9,541 nucleotides of DNA, taken from assembly GCA_013154075.1 (NCBI GenBank), contig JAADDG010000092.1, forward strand, positions 1-9,541, in the 5' to 3' direction. Below the pieces are notes generated by a model, which searched no databases, was not told the origin of the DNA, and saw only the letters and a list, made by a program, of their open reading frames with translations. Each line of letters starts with the position of its first letter. Position 1 is the first letter of the stretch. Shown piece after piece: positions 1 to 6,532 of the stretch. Both the position numbers and the translations under genes were made by a program. This DNA is from Campylobacterota bacterium (GTDB lineage: Bacteria; Campylobacterota; Campylobacteria; Campylobacterales; JAADDG01).

Positions 1-458
1 ATATCGTTATCGGTATTTTTATGATTTTGATGGGATACTCTTTGATGGGTAAGATAAAGTTCCTAACTTCCATAGAATCCTCATTGGCTACGAGCTCTTT
101 TGTAAAAAAGGCTTTTTCCAAACTGATTCACTCCAAATCTCTATCAAGCTTTTTTCTTTTAGGGATGTTAAACGGTTTTTTGCCTTGCGGTTTGGTATAT
201 TTTTTTGCGGCGTCCGCGGCAAGTACCGCTTCACCTTTTTGGGGAGGGGTCGTAATGCTGGTTTTCGGACTCTCCACTATTCCCGCCCTTTTGGGATTCG
301 GCCTTTTTGTAGGATACTTTAAAAATACCTCTTTTAGAAATATTATGATTAAATTGGCTTCATTGGTGATTATGGGTTTCGGTTTTTATATGATTCATAA
401 AGGGTATTGGTTCATAACAGATCCTAACGCTTCGATACATACCTGCCATTCCCATTAG
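1..458 (+). CDS. TauE/SafE-family (UreH-like) membrane protein, 5' end cut off by the window
   Basis: The reading frame is open from base 3 and runs to TAG at 456-458, so the gene begins upstream of the window; the ATG at 21 is inside a membrane helix and is not the natural start. About 151 C-terminal residues are visible. Several hydrophobic segments are seen, including one with the motif LNGFLPCGLVY followed by small residues (AASAAS), then FGLSTIPALLGFG, then a final helix near IMIKLASLVIMGFGFYM. The LNGxxPCGLVY...FGLxTIPAL pattern is typical of the short TauE/SafE ('UreH-like') proteins often found near cbb3 oxidase assembly genes in Proteobacteria and Campylobacterota and linked by context to metal or sulfur-compound handling; the substrate here is unknown. 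It is an inner-membrane protein. The C-terminus ends in IHTCHSH, a Cys/His cluster that could bind metal (inference). The family call is fairly sure; the function is not. Confidence 0.8.
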   Translation, partial: IVIGIFMILMGYSLMGKIKFLTSIESSLATSSFVKKAFSKLIHSKSLSSFFLLGMLNGFLPCGLVYFFAASAASTASPFWGGVVMLVFGLSTIPALLGFGLFVGYFKNTSFRNIMIKLASLVIMGFGFYMIHKGYWFITDPNASIHTCHSH

Positions 459-471
459 ATTTTGGTATAAT
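443..471 (+). promoter_or_regulatory. Extended -10 promoter for the TPM-like gene
   Basis: A perfect TATAAT lies at 466-471, preceded by TGG at 463-465, which makes an extended -10 element. A 4/6 match to the -35 box (CTGCCA, 443-448) sits 17 bp upstream, inside the end of the upstream gene. The expected start of transcription is near 478, leaving a leader of about 30 nt before the ATG at 508. No terminator was seen between the upstream stop and this promoter, so read-through is also possible. Confidence 0.6.
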
Positions 472-507
472 TAAAATAAATATTTAGAAACGGGTGTCAC
501 ACTTAAA

Positions 508-1095
508 ATGAAGAGGTTTCTTGCGGTTTTGCTACTTTTGCATACCTTTCTTTTTGCCAAGTACGTATATATCAATGAGGGGATAATAACGCCCATAGAC
601 GTTACTAAAACGGAAGAGCTTGGTAAAGAGCTTTATGAAAAGACCGGAATCTCTTTATACGTAGTGGCCGTTAAAAAGATAAAAGATAAAGATTATAATA
701 GTTTTGTAGAAAAAATAACCAAAGATCTTCAAAAACCTTATCTTCTTTTACTCTTTTCGAGAGACGATCATAAGGTGGATTTTATCGAATCTCCGAAACT
801 TAGGCATTTGATAGATAAATATAGCGTTTTGTCTTTTCACGGTCCCATAATAAGAGAATTTTTTACCAACAATCCTTACAAATATAGTGCCGGGCTTTTT
901 AAAGGTTATATCTATGTAGCCGATAAGGTTGCGGATATCTATCATGTAAAACTTCTTACCAATTTGGGTGTGATAAATAGAACCATATACTATCTTTTTA
1001 AATATACGGTATTTGTAAGCTGGGCTATAATAGCGGCTATTTTTGCGATATTCTTTTATCGATTATATAGAAAGAGAAAAAAGAGAAGATCTTAA
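508..1095 (+). CDS. Membrane-anchored protein with a TPM-like domain
   Basis: This protein has 195 residues. An N-terminal signal sequence (residues 1-17, hydrophobic LAVLLLLHTFLFA) is followed by a soluble domain at about 20-150. A single membrane helix lies at about 160-184, followed by a strongly basic tail (RLYRKRKKRRS), which predicts a periplasmic domain held by a C-terminal anchor. In the soluble part, the order EELGKELYEKTGISLYVVAV, then PYLLLLFSRDDHKVDFIES, then YSAGLFKGYIYVADKVADIY follows the TPM domain (YgcG-type) pattern: helix, 'TGxxhxVVxV' strand, 'hLLLhxxxxxxVxh' strand pair and a C-terminal 'YxxGLxxG' helix. TPM proteins are reported in photosystem II repair and as acid phosphatases in plants; in bacteria their role is mostly unknown. 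The usual glycine-rich GYG segment is not seen, so activity is uncertain. The start is the only reasonable ATG and has a weak ribosome site (GGGTG, about 13 nt upstream). The gene is convergent with smpB, sharing bases 1092-1095. Confidence 0.7.
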   Translation: MKRFLAVLLLLHTFLFAKYVYINEGIITPIDVTKTEELGKELYEKTGISLYVVAVKKIKDKDYNSFVEKITKDLQKPYLLLLFSRDDHKVDFIESPKLRHLIDKYSVLSFHGPIIREFFTNNPYKYSAGLFKGYIYVADKVADIYHVKLLTNLGVINRTIYYLFKYTVFVSWAIIAAIFAIFFYRLYRKRKKRRS

Positions 1096-1550
1096 AGATA
1101 CTTTTTGATAGCCGCTTTGGCTTCTCTCTCGGCTTCTCTTTTTTTGATGGTTTCTCTTTTATCATGCAGTTTTTTACCTCTTGCCAAAGCTATTTCCACT
1201 TTGACAAGATTCTTATCATTTAAATAGATCGATAGAGGCACTATCGCAAGTCCCTCTTTTGTTACTTTTCCAAGAAGCTTATCTATCTCTTTTCGATGTA
1301 AAAGCAGTTTTCTTGCTCTTCTTTCATCCGGTTTGAAGTAGGGGTTTGTAGTATCGAGATATGAGATGTGAGCGTTTAGCAAAAAGGGCTCTCCCTTGAT
1401 TATCCTAACGAAGCTATCTTTCAGATTTACTCTGCCTTGTCTTATGGCTTTTACTTCGCTTCCCTCAAGGACGATTCCCGCTTCATACTTTTCTAAAATC
1501 TCATAATCGAAAAAGGCCTTTTTATTTTTGGCTATAATTTTTCTACCCAT
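1092..1550 (-). CDS. smpB: SsrA-binding protein SmpB
   Basis: SmpB binds the tRNA-like end of tmRNA (SsrA) and delivers it with EF-Tu to stalled ribosomes, where a degradation tag is added and the ribosome is released. The 152-residue length is normal for the family. Near the N-terminus, KNKKAFFDYEILEKYEAGI and LEGSEVKAIRQGRVNLKDS match the family signature, followed by NAHIS and a basic patch, PDERRARKLLLHRKEI. The basic C-terminal tail (GKKLHDKRETIKKREAEREAKAAIKK) is the part that folds into the mRNA channel. It is the last gene of the uvrD-truB-csrA-ispE-smpB run; its start overlaps the end of ispE by 8 nt, which suggests translational coupling. Its stop codon overlaps the stop of the facing gene, sharing the palindrome TTAA. 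No terminator is visible after it. The tmRNA gene itself is not in this window. Confidence 0.97.
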   Translation of the reverse strand: MGRKIIAKNKKAFFDYEILEKYEAGIVLEGSEVKAIRQGRVNLKDSFVRIIKGEPFLLNAHISYLDTTNPYFKPDERRARKLLLHRKEIDKLLGKVTKEGLAIVPLSIYLNDKNLVKVEIALARGKKLHDKRETIKKREAEREAKAAIKKYL

Positions 1551-2313
1551 TTCTCACCCTAAAAAAAGAACTTCCGCTTCCGCTAAAAAACAGATTTTTA
1601 TCTTCATACTCTTTTAGCCCTTTGCAAAGTGTTTTAGCCGGCAAAAAGAGATCATTCAACTCCTTGGAAGAGAAGTTTTCCAAAATATCTTTGCTTTTCA
1701 TATTTTTTAATTTATCTGTCAATTTTCTGTTTTCCTCAAGCATATTTTCTTTTAAATTCTTTCTAAAAGTTTGATAAACCTTTTTTGTATCGCATTTTAT
1801 TCGGGGAGTAATTATATCCAACTTTAAGCTCTCTTCCTCAAATTTCTCTACAATCTCTCCTATGCCAAACACATTTGCGCTTTCATATTCGTAAATGAAG
1901 AAAGAAACATCAGCCCCTATTTTTTCTCCTATTTTAGATAGCTTTTCTTTTGATAGTTTTAGATCCAAAATTTCGTTTGCCAAAATCAAAAAATAGGCCG
2001 CATTCGAGCTTCCTCCTCCAAGTCCCGCAAACTCCGGAATCTTTTTATCTATTACAACTTTGTGAGATTTAAAAAAATCCGCTACTTTGTCGCTTTCTTT
2101 GCTTAATAAAACGTATGCTTTATAGACACTGTTTTGCTCCAACGGACAGCTGAAATTTCCCTCTATGTCAAATCCGTTTTCGCTTTTTTCAAAAGAGACG
2201 GTATCAAATAGATCTCTTACAACCATAAATCTTGAGGCTATTTCGTGATAATTTCCTCTAATTCCGACTATCTTTAGAAATATATTTACCTTAGCATAGG
2301 ATTTTATTCTCAT
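1543..2313 (-). CDS. ispE: 4-diphosphocytidyl-2-C-methyl-D-erythritol kinase
   Basis: IspE phosphorylates CDP-methylerythritol with ATP in the non-mevalonate (MEP) isoprenoid pathway, in the cytoplasm. The protein has 256 residues, slightly shorter than the roughly 280 of E. coli but usual for Campylobacterota. It is a GHMP kinase: an N-terminal SYAKVNIFLKI strand carries the conserved Lys8 and Asn10, the ATP-binding glycine-rich loop PEFAGLGGGSSNAA is at 93-106, and the catalytic Asp135 lies in GADVSFFI. A C-terminal FFSGSGSSFFR glycine loop completes the fold. The start ATG overlaps the stop of csrA by 4 nt (ATGA) and its 3' end overlaps smpB by 8 nt, so the whole stretch is probably translated as one coupled unit. 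No key residue appears to be missing. Confidence 0.95.
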   Translation of the reverse strand: MRIKSYAKVNIFLKIVGIRGNYHEIASRFMVVRDLFDTVSFEKSENGFDIEGNFSCPLEQNSVYKAYVLLSKESDKVADFFKSHKVVIDKKIPEFAGLGGGSSNAAYFLILANEILDLKLSKEKLSKIGEKIGADVSFFIYEYESANVFGIGEIVEKFEEESLKLDIITPRIKCDTKKVYQTFRKNLKENMLEENRKLTDKLKNMKSKDILENFSSKELNDLFLPAKTLCKGLKEYEDKNLFFSGSGSSFFRVRNG

Positions 2314-2543
2314 TTTATCCTGCTTCTTAATTTTTGTAAAACGGAGTTTTCTATTTTGGCGTTGGCATTTAGGTTGCTTAGCCTTATTTCCTCTTTGATC
2401 TCCGCTCTTATTATGGGGATCTCTTTGGGAGCCTCTATTCCTATCTTTATGCTTCCCGATTTCTTATCCACTCCCAATATCTCTACGACTATATTGTCGT
2501 TTATTATCACCTTTTCTCTCTCTTTTCTTGTAAGAATCAGCAT
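2310..2543 (-). CDS. csrA: Carbon storage regulator CsrA
   Basis: CsrA is a homodimeric RNA-binding protein that recognises GGA motifs in mRNA leaders and usually blocks translation; in Campylobacterota it controls flagellin and is antagonised by FliW. The 77-residue protein starts with the canonical MLILTRK, continues with VIINDNIVVEILGV and then KIGIEAPKEIPIIRAEI, in which Arg46 occupies the position of the RNA-contacting arginine (Arg44 in E. coli). The canonical 'RKxGE' turn is RKERE here, and the loop DKKSGS before the third strand looks slightly longer than in E. coli. The helical C-terminus is longer than in E. coli, as is usual in FliW-containing lineages. The gene overlaps truB by 7 nt and ispE by 4 nt. 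FliW is not in the window. Confidence 0.96.
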   Translation of the reverse strand: MLILTRKEREKVIINDNIVVEILGVDKKSGSIKIGIEAPKEIPIIRAEIKEEIRLSNLNANAKIENSVLQKLRSRIK

Positions 2544-3367
2544 AATTTTATTCCGTTTAAAAGATATGATACTTTTTGATCCTCTATTTTTATTACGGAT
2601 AAAAGATCGTTATTTTTCAAAAAATATTCTCCCGGCTCTTTTATTTTAAAATCTTTAATTTTAAGCTTTTTACCTTTAATTATATCTTCAATATCGCCCA
2701 AGTAGAGATTTTCTTGCAGGTTTAGATAATCGATTGGATTTAGAGCTTTTTGGTTCTCATAAAAAAACTCTCCCTCCCTTACTCTCTCAAGATAGCTTAG
2801 AGATCCGCAAACGCCAAGTTTTTTGGCGATAATCTCTCCTATGCTTCTTATGTATCCGCCTTCGGATACGGTGATTTCCAAAGTTAAAAACGGATGTCTG
2901 TAATGAAGAACCTTTAGATCGTAAATTGTGCTTTTTACTCTCTTCATTTCAAAATCGCTATTTTGTCTCGCAAGCTCGTAAGCCCTTCTGCCCTCTATCT
3001 TTTTTGCGCTATATTTGGGAGGAGTGTACTCTATCTCTCCTATTAGAAAGTCGGTGACGGCTTTTATCTCTTTTATGGAGAAAGGTTTTAAATTGTTTAT
3101 TTTTGTGATTCCCTCTATATCCAAAGTCTCGCTCTTAGCTCCGAGCCAAAGGGTGGTTTTGTAGGTTTTTGGGGCTTTTTTTAAAAACTTGAAGATTTTG
3201 GTATATTGGCCGAAAGCTATTATCAAAACTCCTCTTGCAAAGGGATCGAGTGTCCCTGAAAATCCCGCCTTTTTTACTTTGTATTTCCTTTTGATTCTGT
3301 TTAGAAAGGAGTTTGAAGAGATAAAGGAGGGTTTATAGGCTACAAAAAGTCTGTTTTGACACTCCAT
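2537..3367 (-). CDS. truB: tRNA pseudouridine(55) synthase TruB
   Basis: TruB isomerises U55 in the T loop of tRNAs. The protein has 276 residues. The N-terminal FVAYKP segment leads to the catalytic motif KAGFSGTLDPFARGVL, in which Asp41 is the nucleophile. TYKTTLWLGAKSETLDIEG, then TPPKYSAKKIEGRRAYELAR and VSEGGYIRSIG are further conserved blocks of the family. The C-terminal part after about residue 215 is weakly conserved and may be a reduced RNA-binding extension. The ATG follows the uvrD stop TAG with no base between them; a ribosome site (AGAGGA) lies inside the uvrD end with good spacing, which supports this start. The 3' end overlaps csrA by 7 nt. Order and spacing suggest co-transcription with uvrD and csrA. 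Confidence 0.95.
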   Translation of the reverse strand: MECQNRLFVAYKPSFISSNSFLNRIKRKYKVKKAGFSGTLDPFARGVLIIAFGQYTKIFKFLKKAPKTYKTTLWLGAKSETLDIEGITKINNLKPFSIKEIKAVTDFLIGEIEYTPPKYSAKKIEGRRAYELARQNSDFEMKRVKSTIYDLKVLHYRHPFLTLEITVSEGGYIRSIGEIIAKKLGVCGSLSYLERVREGEFFYENQKALNPIDYLNLQENLYLGDIEDIIKGKKLKIKDFKIKEPGEYFLKNNDLLSVIKIEDQKVSYLLNGIKLC

Positions 3368-5407
3368 CTATATCCTCTCTACGTAGTTTGCCAAAATATC
3401 TCTGTGTGTTCCTCCGAAGTTGATTTTCAGTTTGAATTCTCTTTTTACTTTACTGACAGAGAGTACTCTGCCTATTCCGAATATCTTGTGTTTTACAAGA
3501 TCCCCTTTTTTGTAAGGGGTGGATTTTTCCAAATTCAAGCTTCCTTTAATAAGGCCGGTCTCTTTTAGGAATCTGCTTTTTGTGAGATTGCTTCTTTTGC
3601 CTCTGAAGAATCTGCTGTCCACATAGCTTAAGGTAAGCTCTTTTTTGGCTCTCGTGATGGCTACGTATCCGAGTCTTCTCTCTTCCTCTATATCGGTTCC
3701 TTCCCCTATTAGAGGGAAAAATCCCTCTTCCAAACCTATTACGAAGAGGTAATCGAACTCCAAGCCTTTGCTTGCGTGCACGCTCATTATGCATACGCTA
3801 TCGTCGCTTATTTGATCCTGATCGCTCTCAAGAGATATTTCGTTTAGAAAATCTTCAAGAGAGCTTTGGGTATTTGATTTGAGATAGTCTTGATAATATC
3901 CCATAAACTCTTCTATATTGGCTATTTTTTCGTAAGCTTCGGGTAAAGAGGCGTAAAATTCTCTTAGTTTGAATCTTCTCTCAAGCTCTTCAAGAAGATA
4001 GTAGCTCGCTTCGTCGGCTTTTTCTCTAAGTTCTTCCAAATCGTCCGAAAATTTGGTTAGGTGTTCATATGCCTTTTTGGTTACCAATTTCTTTAAAAGA
4101 TCTCTATTTTGAAGTATTTGATAAATTGAGCTTTTATTTTCGAAAGCGGCGTTTTCAAGCTTGTTCATAGCCACTTTTCCTACACCTCTTTTTGGTTTGT
4201 TGATGATTCTTTTTAGGGAAAAGTCGTCGTTTGGATTCATAACGACTCTAAGATAGGCAATTAGATCCTTAACCTCCGCTCTTTCATAAAATTTAACTCC
4301 TCCTACCATTTTATAAGGAATGTTTTCTCTATTCAATCCCTCTTCCAAAGAGCGGCTTAGAGCGTTTATTCTGTAAAGAACCGCTATTTGATTGTAATAT
4401 ACTCCTTTGTTTATAAGCTCTTTTATGCGTTTTGCTATGGATGCGGCTTCCGCGGATTCGTTTTGGGAGTGGAGTATTTTTACCTCTTCTCCTTCTTCTT
4501 TAGTGGCTTTCAGTGTTTTTCCGAGTCTGTTTCTGTTGTGGGCTATCAGGTTGTTTGCGGCATTTAGAATCTTTTGAGTGGAGCGGTAGTTGTATTCGAG
4601 TTTTATGATTTTTACGTCTTTGAATTGTTTTTCAAACTCCAGTATGTTTTTGATATTCGCCCCTCTCCATCCATAGATACTTTGATCGTCGTCTCCCACT
4701 ACGCAAAGATTATTTCTCGGTTCCGCTATTAATTTCAATATCTTGTATTGAAGTTCGTTTGTATCTTGATATTCGTCCACCATGATAAATTGATATCTTT
4801 CGGAAATTTCCTCTTTTATGTCTTGATGTTCGCTAAGTATTTTATAGGTTAAAGCCAGCAGGTCGTCAAAGTCCACTAAATTGTTCTCTTTCGTATACTC
4901 TTCATATTTTTTATAGATTTGGGCTATTTTTTTGTATACAACCTGTTCCGCTCTCTCAAGAGCGACTTGGGGAGATATGAGAGAATTTTTGTATCTCGAT
5001 ATTTCGGAAGCTACGCTTGATGGAGGGAGCTCTTCGTCTATGCTCTTTATGATTCTTTTTTTGTCGTTGGTATCTATGATTACAAAAGAGTTTTTTCTAC
5101 CTATTTTATCTATATGAAATTTTAAAAACAAAAGTCCGAATTTATGAAAAGTGCATAAAAGAGGAGGATATGGCACACTGCCTATCATACTTAAGGCTCT
5201 GTTTCTCATCTCCAAGGCTGCTTTGTTGGTAAAGGTTAGAGTCAGTGTGCTTGAGGGCGGAATACCGTTTGAAATTAGGTAAGCTAATCTTGTCGTTAAA
5301 GTTTTAGTTTTGCCGCTTCCCGCTCCCGCCAAAATCAAAAGAGGACCGTCTATATGAGTTACCGCTTCTTTTTGAGCTTCATTCAATTCTTTTAATATTT
5401 TTTCCAT
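3368..5407 (-). CDS. uvrD: UvrD/PcrA-type ATP-dependent DNA helicase (superfamily 1)
   Basis: This is a 679-residue 3'-5' helicase of the UvrD/Rep/PcrA family, which unwinds DNA in nucleotide-excision and mismatch repair and clears replication blocks. Motifs in order are: Q motif LNEAQKEAV (8-16), Walker A AGAGSGKT (27-34), motif Ia TFTNKAALEM (58-67), motif II DEYQD (211-215), motif III VGDDDQSIYGWRGA (237-250), motif IV region YNYRS (272-276), motif V HASKGLEF (544-551) and motif VI VAITRAKKEL (582-591). The C-terminus carries a Tudor-like tail, GDLVKHKIFGIGRV (about 635-648), as in PcrA, where it contacts RNA polymerase. All catalytic residues are present. The start ATG has a modest ribosome site (AAAGGG, about 10 nt upstream). 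It is the first gene of the leftward five-gene run. UvrD, PcrA and Rep are hard to separate by sequence; uvrD is the name usual in this phylum. Confidence 0.95.
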   Translation of the reverse strand: MEKILKELNEAQKEAVTHIDGPLLILAGAGSGKTKTLTTRLAYLISNGIPPSSTLTLTFTNKAALEMRNRALSMIGSVPYPPLLCTFHKFGLLFLKFHIDKIGRKNSFVIIDTNDKKRIIKSIDEELPPSSVASEISRYKNSLISPQVALERAEQVVYKKIAQIYKKYEEYTKENNLVDFDDLLALTYKILSEHQDIKEEISERYQFIMVDEYQDTNELQYKILKLIAEPRNNLCVVGDDDQSIYGWRGANIKNILEFEKQFKDVKIIKLEYNYRSTQKILNAANNLIAHNRNRLGKTLKATKEEGEEVKILHSQNESAEAASIAKRIKELINKGVYYNQIAVLYRINALSRSLEEGLNRENIPYKMVGGVKFYERAEVKDLIAYLRVVMNPNDDFSLKRIINKPKRGVGKVAMNKLENAAFENKSSIYQILQNRDLLKKLVTKKAYEHLTKFSDDLEELREKADEASYYLLEELERRFKLREFYASLPEAYEKIANIEEFMGYYQDYLKSNTQSSLEDFLNEISLESDQDQISDDSVCIMSVHASKGLEFDYLFVIGLEEGFFPLIGEGTDIEEERRLGYVAITRAKKELTLSYVDSRFFRGKRSNLTKSRFLKETGLIKGSLNLEKSTPYKKGDLVKHKIFGIGRVLSVSKVKREFKLKINFGGTHRDILANYVERI

Positions 5408-5538
5408 TTCTACGACACCCTTTAAGTATTAATATATTTTACTAAAAATATTATTAAATTTTTATACAATGCGTTTTTTTGAGGGATGAAATGAAATAAG
5501 GATAAATTTTTTTTGCTCTTTTATCGATAAGAAAAATG

Positions 5539-5559
5539 AATAATATTGCATTTATTATT
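5539..5559. promoter_or_regulatory. Candidate operator: inverted repeat AATAAT-N9-ATTATT
   Basis: Perfect 6-bp arms (5539-5544 and 5554-5559) flank 9 bases that include the -35 box of the LysR-gene promoter. LysR regulators usually bind interrupted dyads near their own promoter and autoregulate, so the position is right. The spacing does not give a strict T-N11-A, and arms made only of A and T can arise by chance in this AT-rich region, so confidence is low. Confidence 0.3.
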
Positions 5560-5574
5560 AAAATTAGTTATAAT
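5546..5574 (+). promoter_or_regulatory. Promoter of the LysR-family gene
   Basis: A perfect -10 box TATAAT (5569-5574) is preceded at exactly 17 bp by TTGCAT (5546-5551), a partial -35 match of 3/6. Weak -35 boxes are normal in Campylobacterota. Transcription would start near 5581, giving a short leader that contains a strong AGGAGG-type ribosome site just before the ATG at 5608. Confidence 0.55.
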
Positions 5575-5607
5575 TTATGAAAAGAAAAGGAGGCAGGAGA
5601 TACCATC

Positions 5608-6531
5608 ATGATAAAAAATTTTTCGCGTATAGAGACTTTTTTAACGGTTGTAAAGGGGAAAAGTTTTTCGAAAGCTTCTAAAAAGTTGGGTATCTCCCAG
5701 CCTGCCGTAACGCAGCAGATAAAGCTTTTGGAAGATTATGTAGGCAATAAGCTTGTAGAGAGAAAGAAAAACGGCATCGTTTTGACAAAAGCGGGAGAAG
5801 AGTTTTATAGAGTATGTTTAAAACTTGAGAGATGTATTTTAAATGTAGAAAAAGAGATTATAAAGATAATGAATAAGGAGCTTACGTTTATAATCGGAGC
5901 TTCTTTTATGATAGGAAACTATCTCGTTCCGGAATTCTTAAACGATTTGAAAAACGCCATTCATAACGAAGTTTTGATCAAAGTGGATCTTAGCGAAAAC
6001 GTTTTGAATGAGGTTTTGGATAAAAAGGCCGATTTGGCGCTTGTTGAATCTCCGGTATTTTTGGAAGGGCTTATCTATAGAGAGTGGATGGAGGATGAGC
6101 TTGTTTTATTTAGCAACTCCCCTTTACCAAAATATGTAAAAAAAGAGGATCTTTATAACTTTCGATGGATTTGTAGAGAAGAGGAGTCTCATACCAGAAG
6201 ATTGGTTGCGGAAGCTTTTGAAGAGGTAGGAATAGAGTGTAAATCTTTCAATATCGTAAGTGTAGTTACGAATCCCACCGTAGTTAAGCAAACCGTACTC
6301 AAAGCCGATAAAAACGGGCCTCCTACCGTGTCTATAATATCGAAATATGTAATTGCCGACGAGGTTGAAAACGGTACTTTGTATATGGCAAGAATCAAAA
6401 ATATGAAATTTATAAGAAAGCTTTATATAGCTTATTTAAAAGAGAGAAAATACGATCCGTTTGTGGACAACGTAATTCAATATCTGATGAGCAAGAGGAA
6501 GATTCCTCTACACTCTCATCAAAGCCATTAA
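5608..6531 (+). CDS. LysR-family transcriptional regulator
   Basis: This is a 307-residue protein of normal LysR length. The N-terminal winged helix-turn-helix (about 1-65) contains IETFLTVVKGKSFSKASKKL, then ISQPAVTQQIKLLED, then LTKAGEEFY, the classic LysR DNA-binding signature. A linker helix (about 66-90) is followed by a periplasmic-binding-protein-like effector domain (about 92-295), with FIIGASFMIGNYLVPEFL opening the first half and ADLALVES closing the first lobe. The effector is not predictable; the immediate neighbours do not share its strand, and the divergent neighbour is uvrD, so the usual divergent-target rule gives no clear regulon. The start is supported by a strong ribosome site (AAGGAGGCAGGAG) about 8-18 nt upstream. 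The C-terminus ends HSHQSH, a His-rich tail of unknown meaning. The stop codon lies one base from the stop of the convergent SspB-like gene. Confidence 0.92.
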   Translation: MIKNFSRIETFLTVVKGKSFSKASKKLGISQPAVTQQIKLLEDYVGNKLVERKKNGIVLTKAGEEFYRVCLKLERCILNVEKEIIKIMNKELTFIIGASFMIGNYLVPEFLNDLKNAIHNEVLIKVDLSENVLNEVLDKKADLALVESPVFLEGLIYREWMEDELVLFSNSPLPKYVKKEDLYNFRWICREEESHTRRLVAEAFEEVGIECKSFNIVSVVTNPTVVKQTVLKADKNGPPTVSIISKYVIADEVENGTLYMARIKNMKFIRKLYIAYLKERKYDPFVDNVIQYLMSKRKIPLHSHQSH

Positions 6532-6532
6532 G

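Larger units (their letters stand above)
5408..5607. other. Divergent AT-rich promoter region between uvrD and the LysR gene
   Basis: This 200-bp region contains no credible small gene. On the right side it carries the promoter and ribosome site of the LysR gene. On the left side, reading towards uvrD, a TATAAA (complement of 5461-5466) is a possible -10 box without a clear -35, and several other AT-rich hexamers nearer to uvrD are equally plausible, so the uvrD promoter cannot be fixed. A perfect 10-bp palindrome, TTATCGATAA, lies at 5521-5530 and a second, spaced inverted repeat at 5539-5559. Confidence 0.7.

Noticed and set aside
1086..1093. AAGATCTT palindrome at the end of the TPM-like gene as a terminator hairpin
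   Set aside because: The 8-bp palindrome has no loop and is not followed by a clean T run at the right distance; it probably reflects coding sequence.
2356..2649. Rightward open frame of 97 codons opposite csrA/truB
   Set aside because: It is the mirror of csrA and the end of truB, which are both clear genes; the hydrophobic translation is an artefact of the opposite strand.
3546..3794. Leftward open frame of 82 codons within uvrD, rich in Arg
   Set aside because: It lies in another frame of the conserved motif V-VI region of uvrD and resembles no known family.
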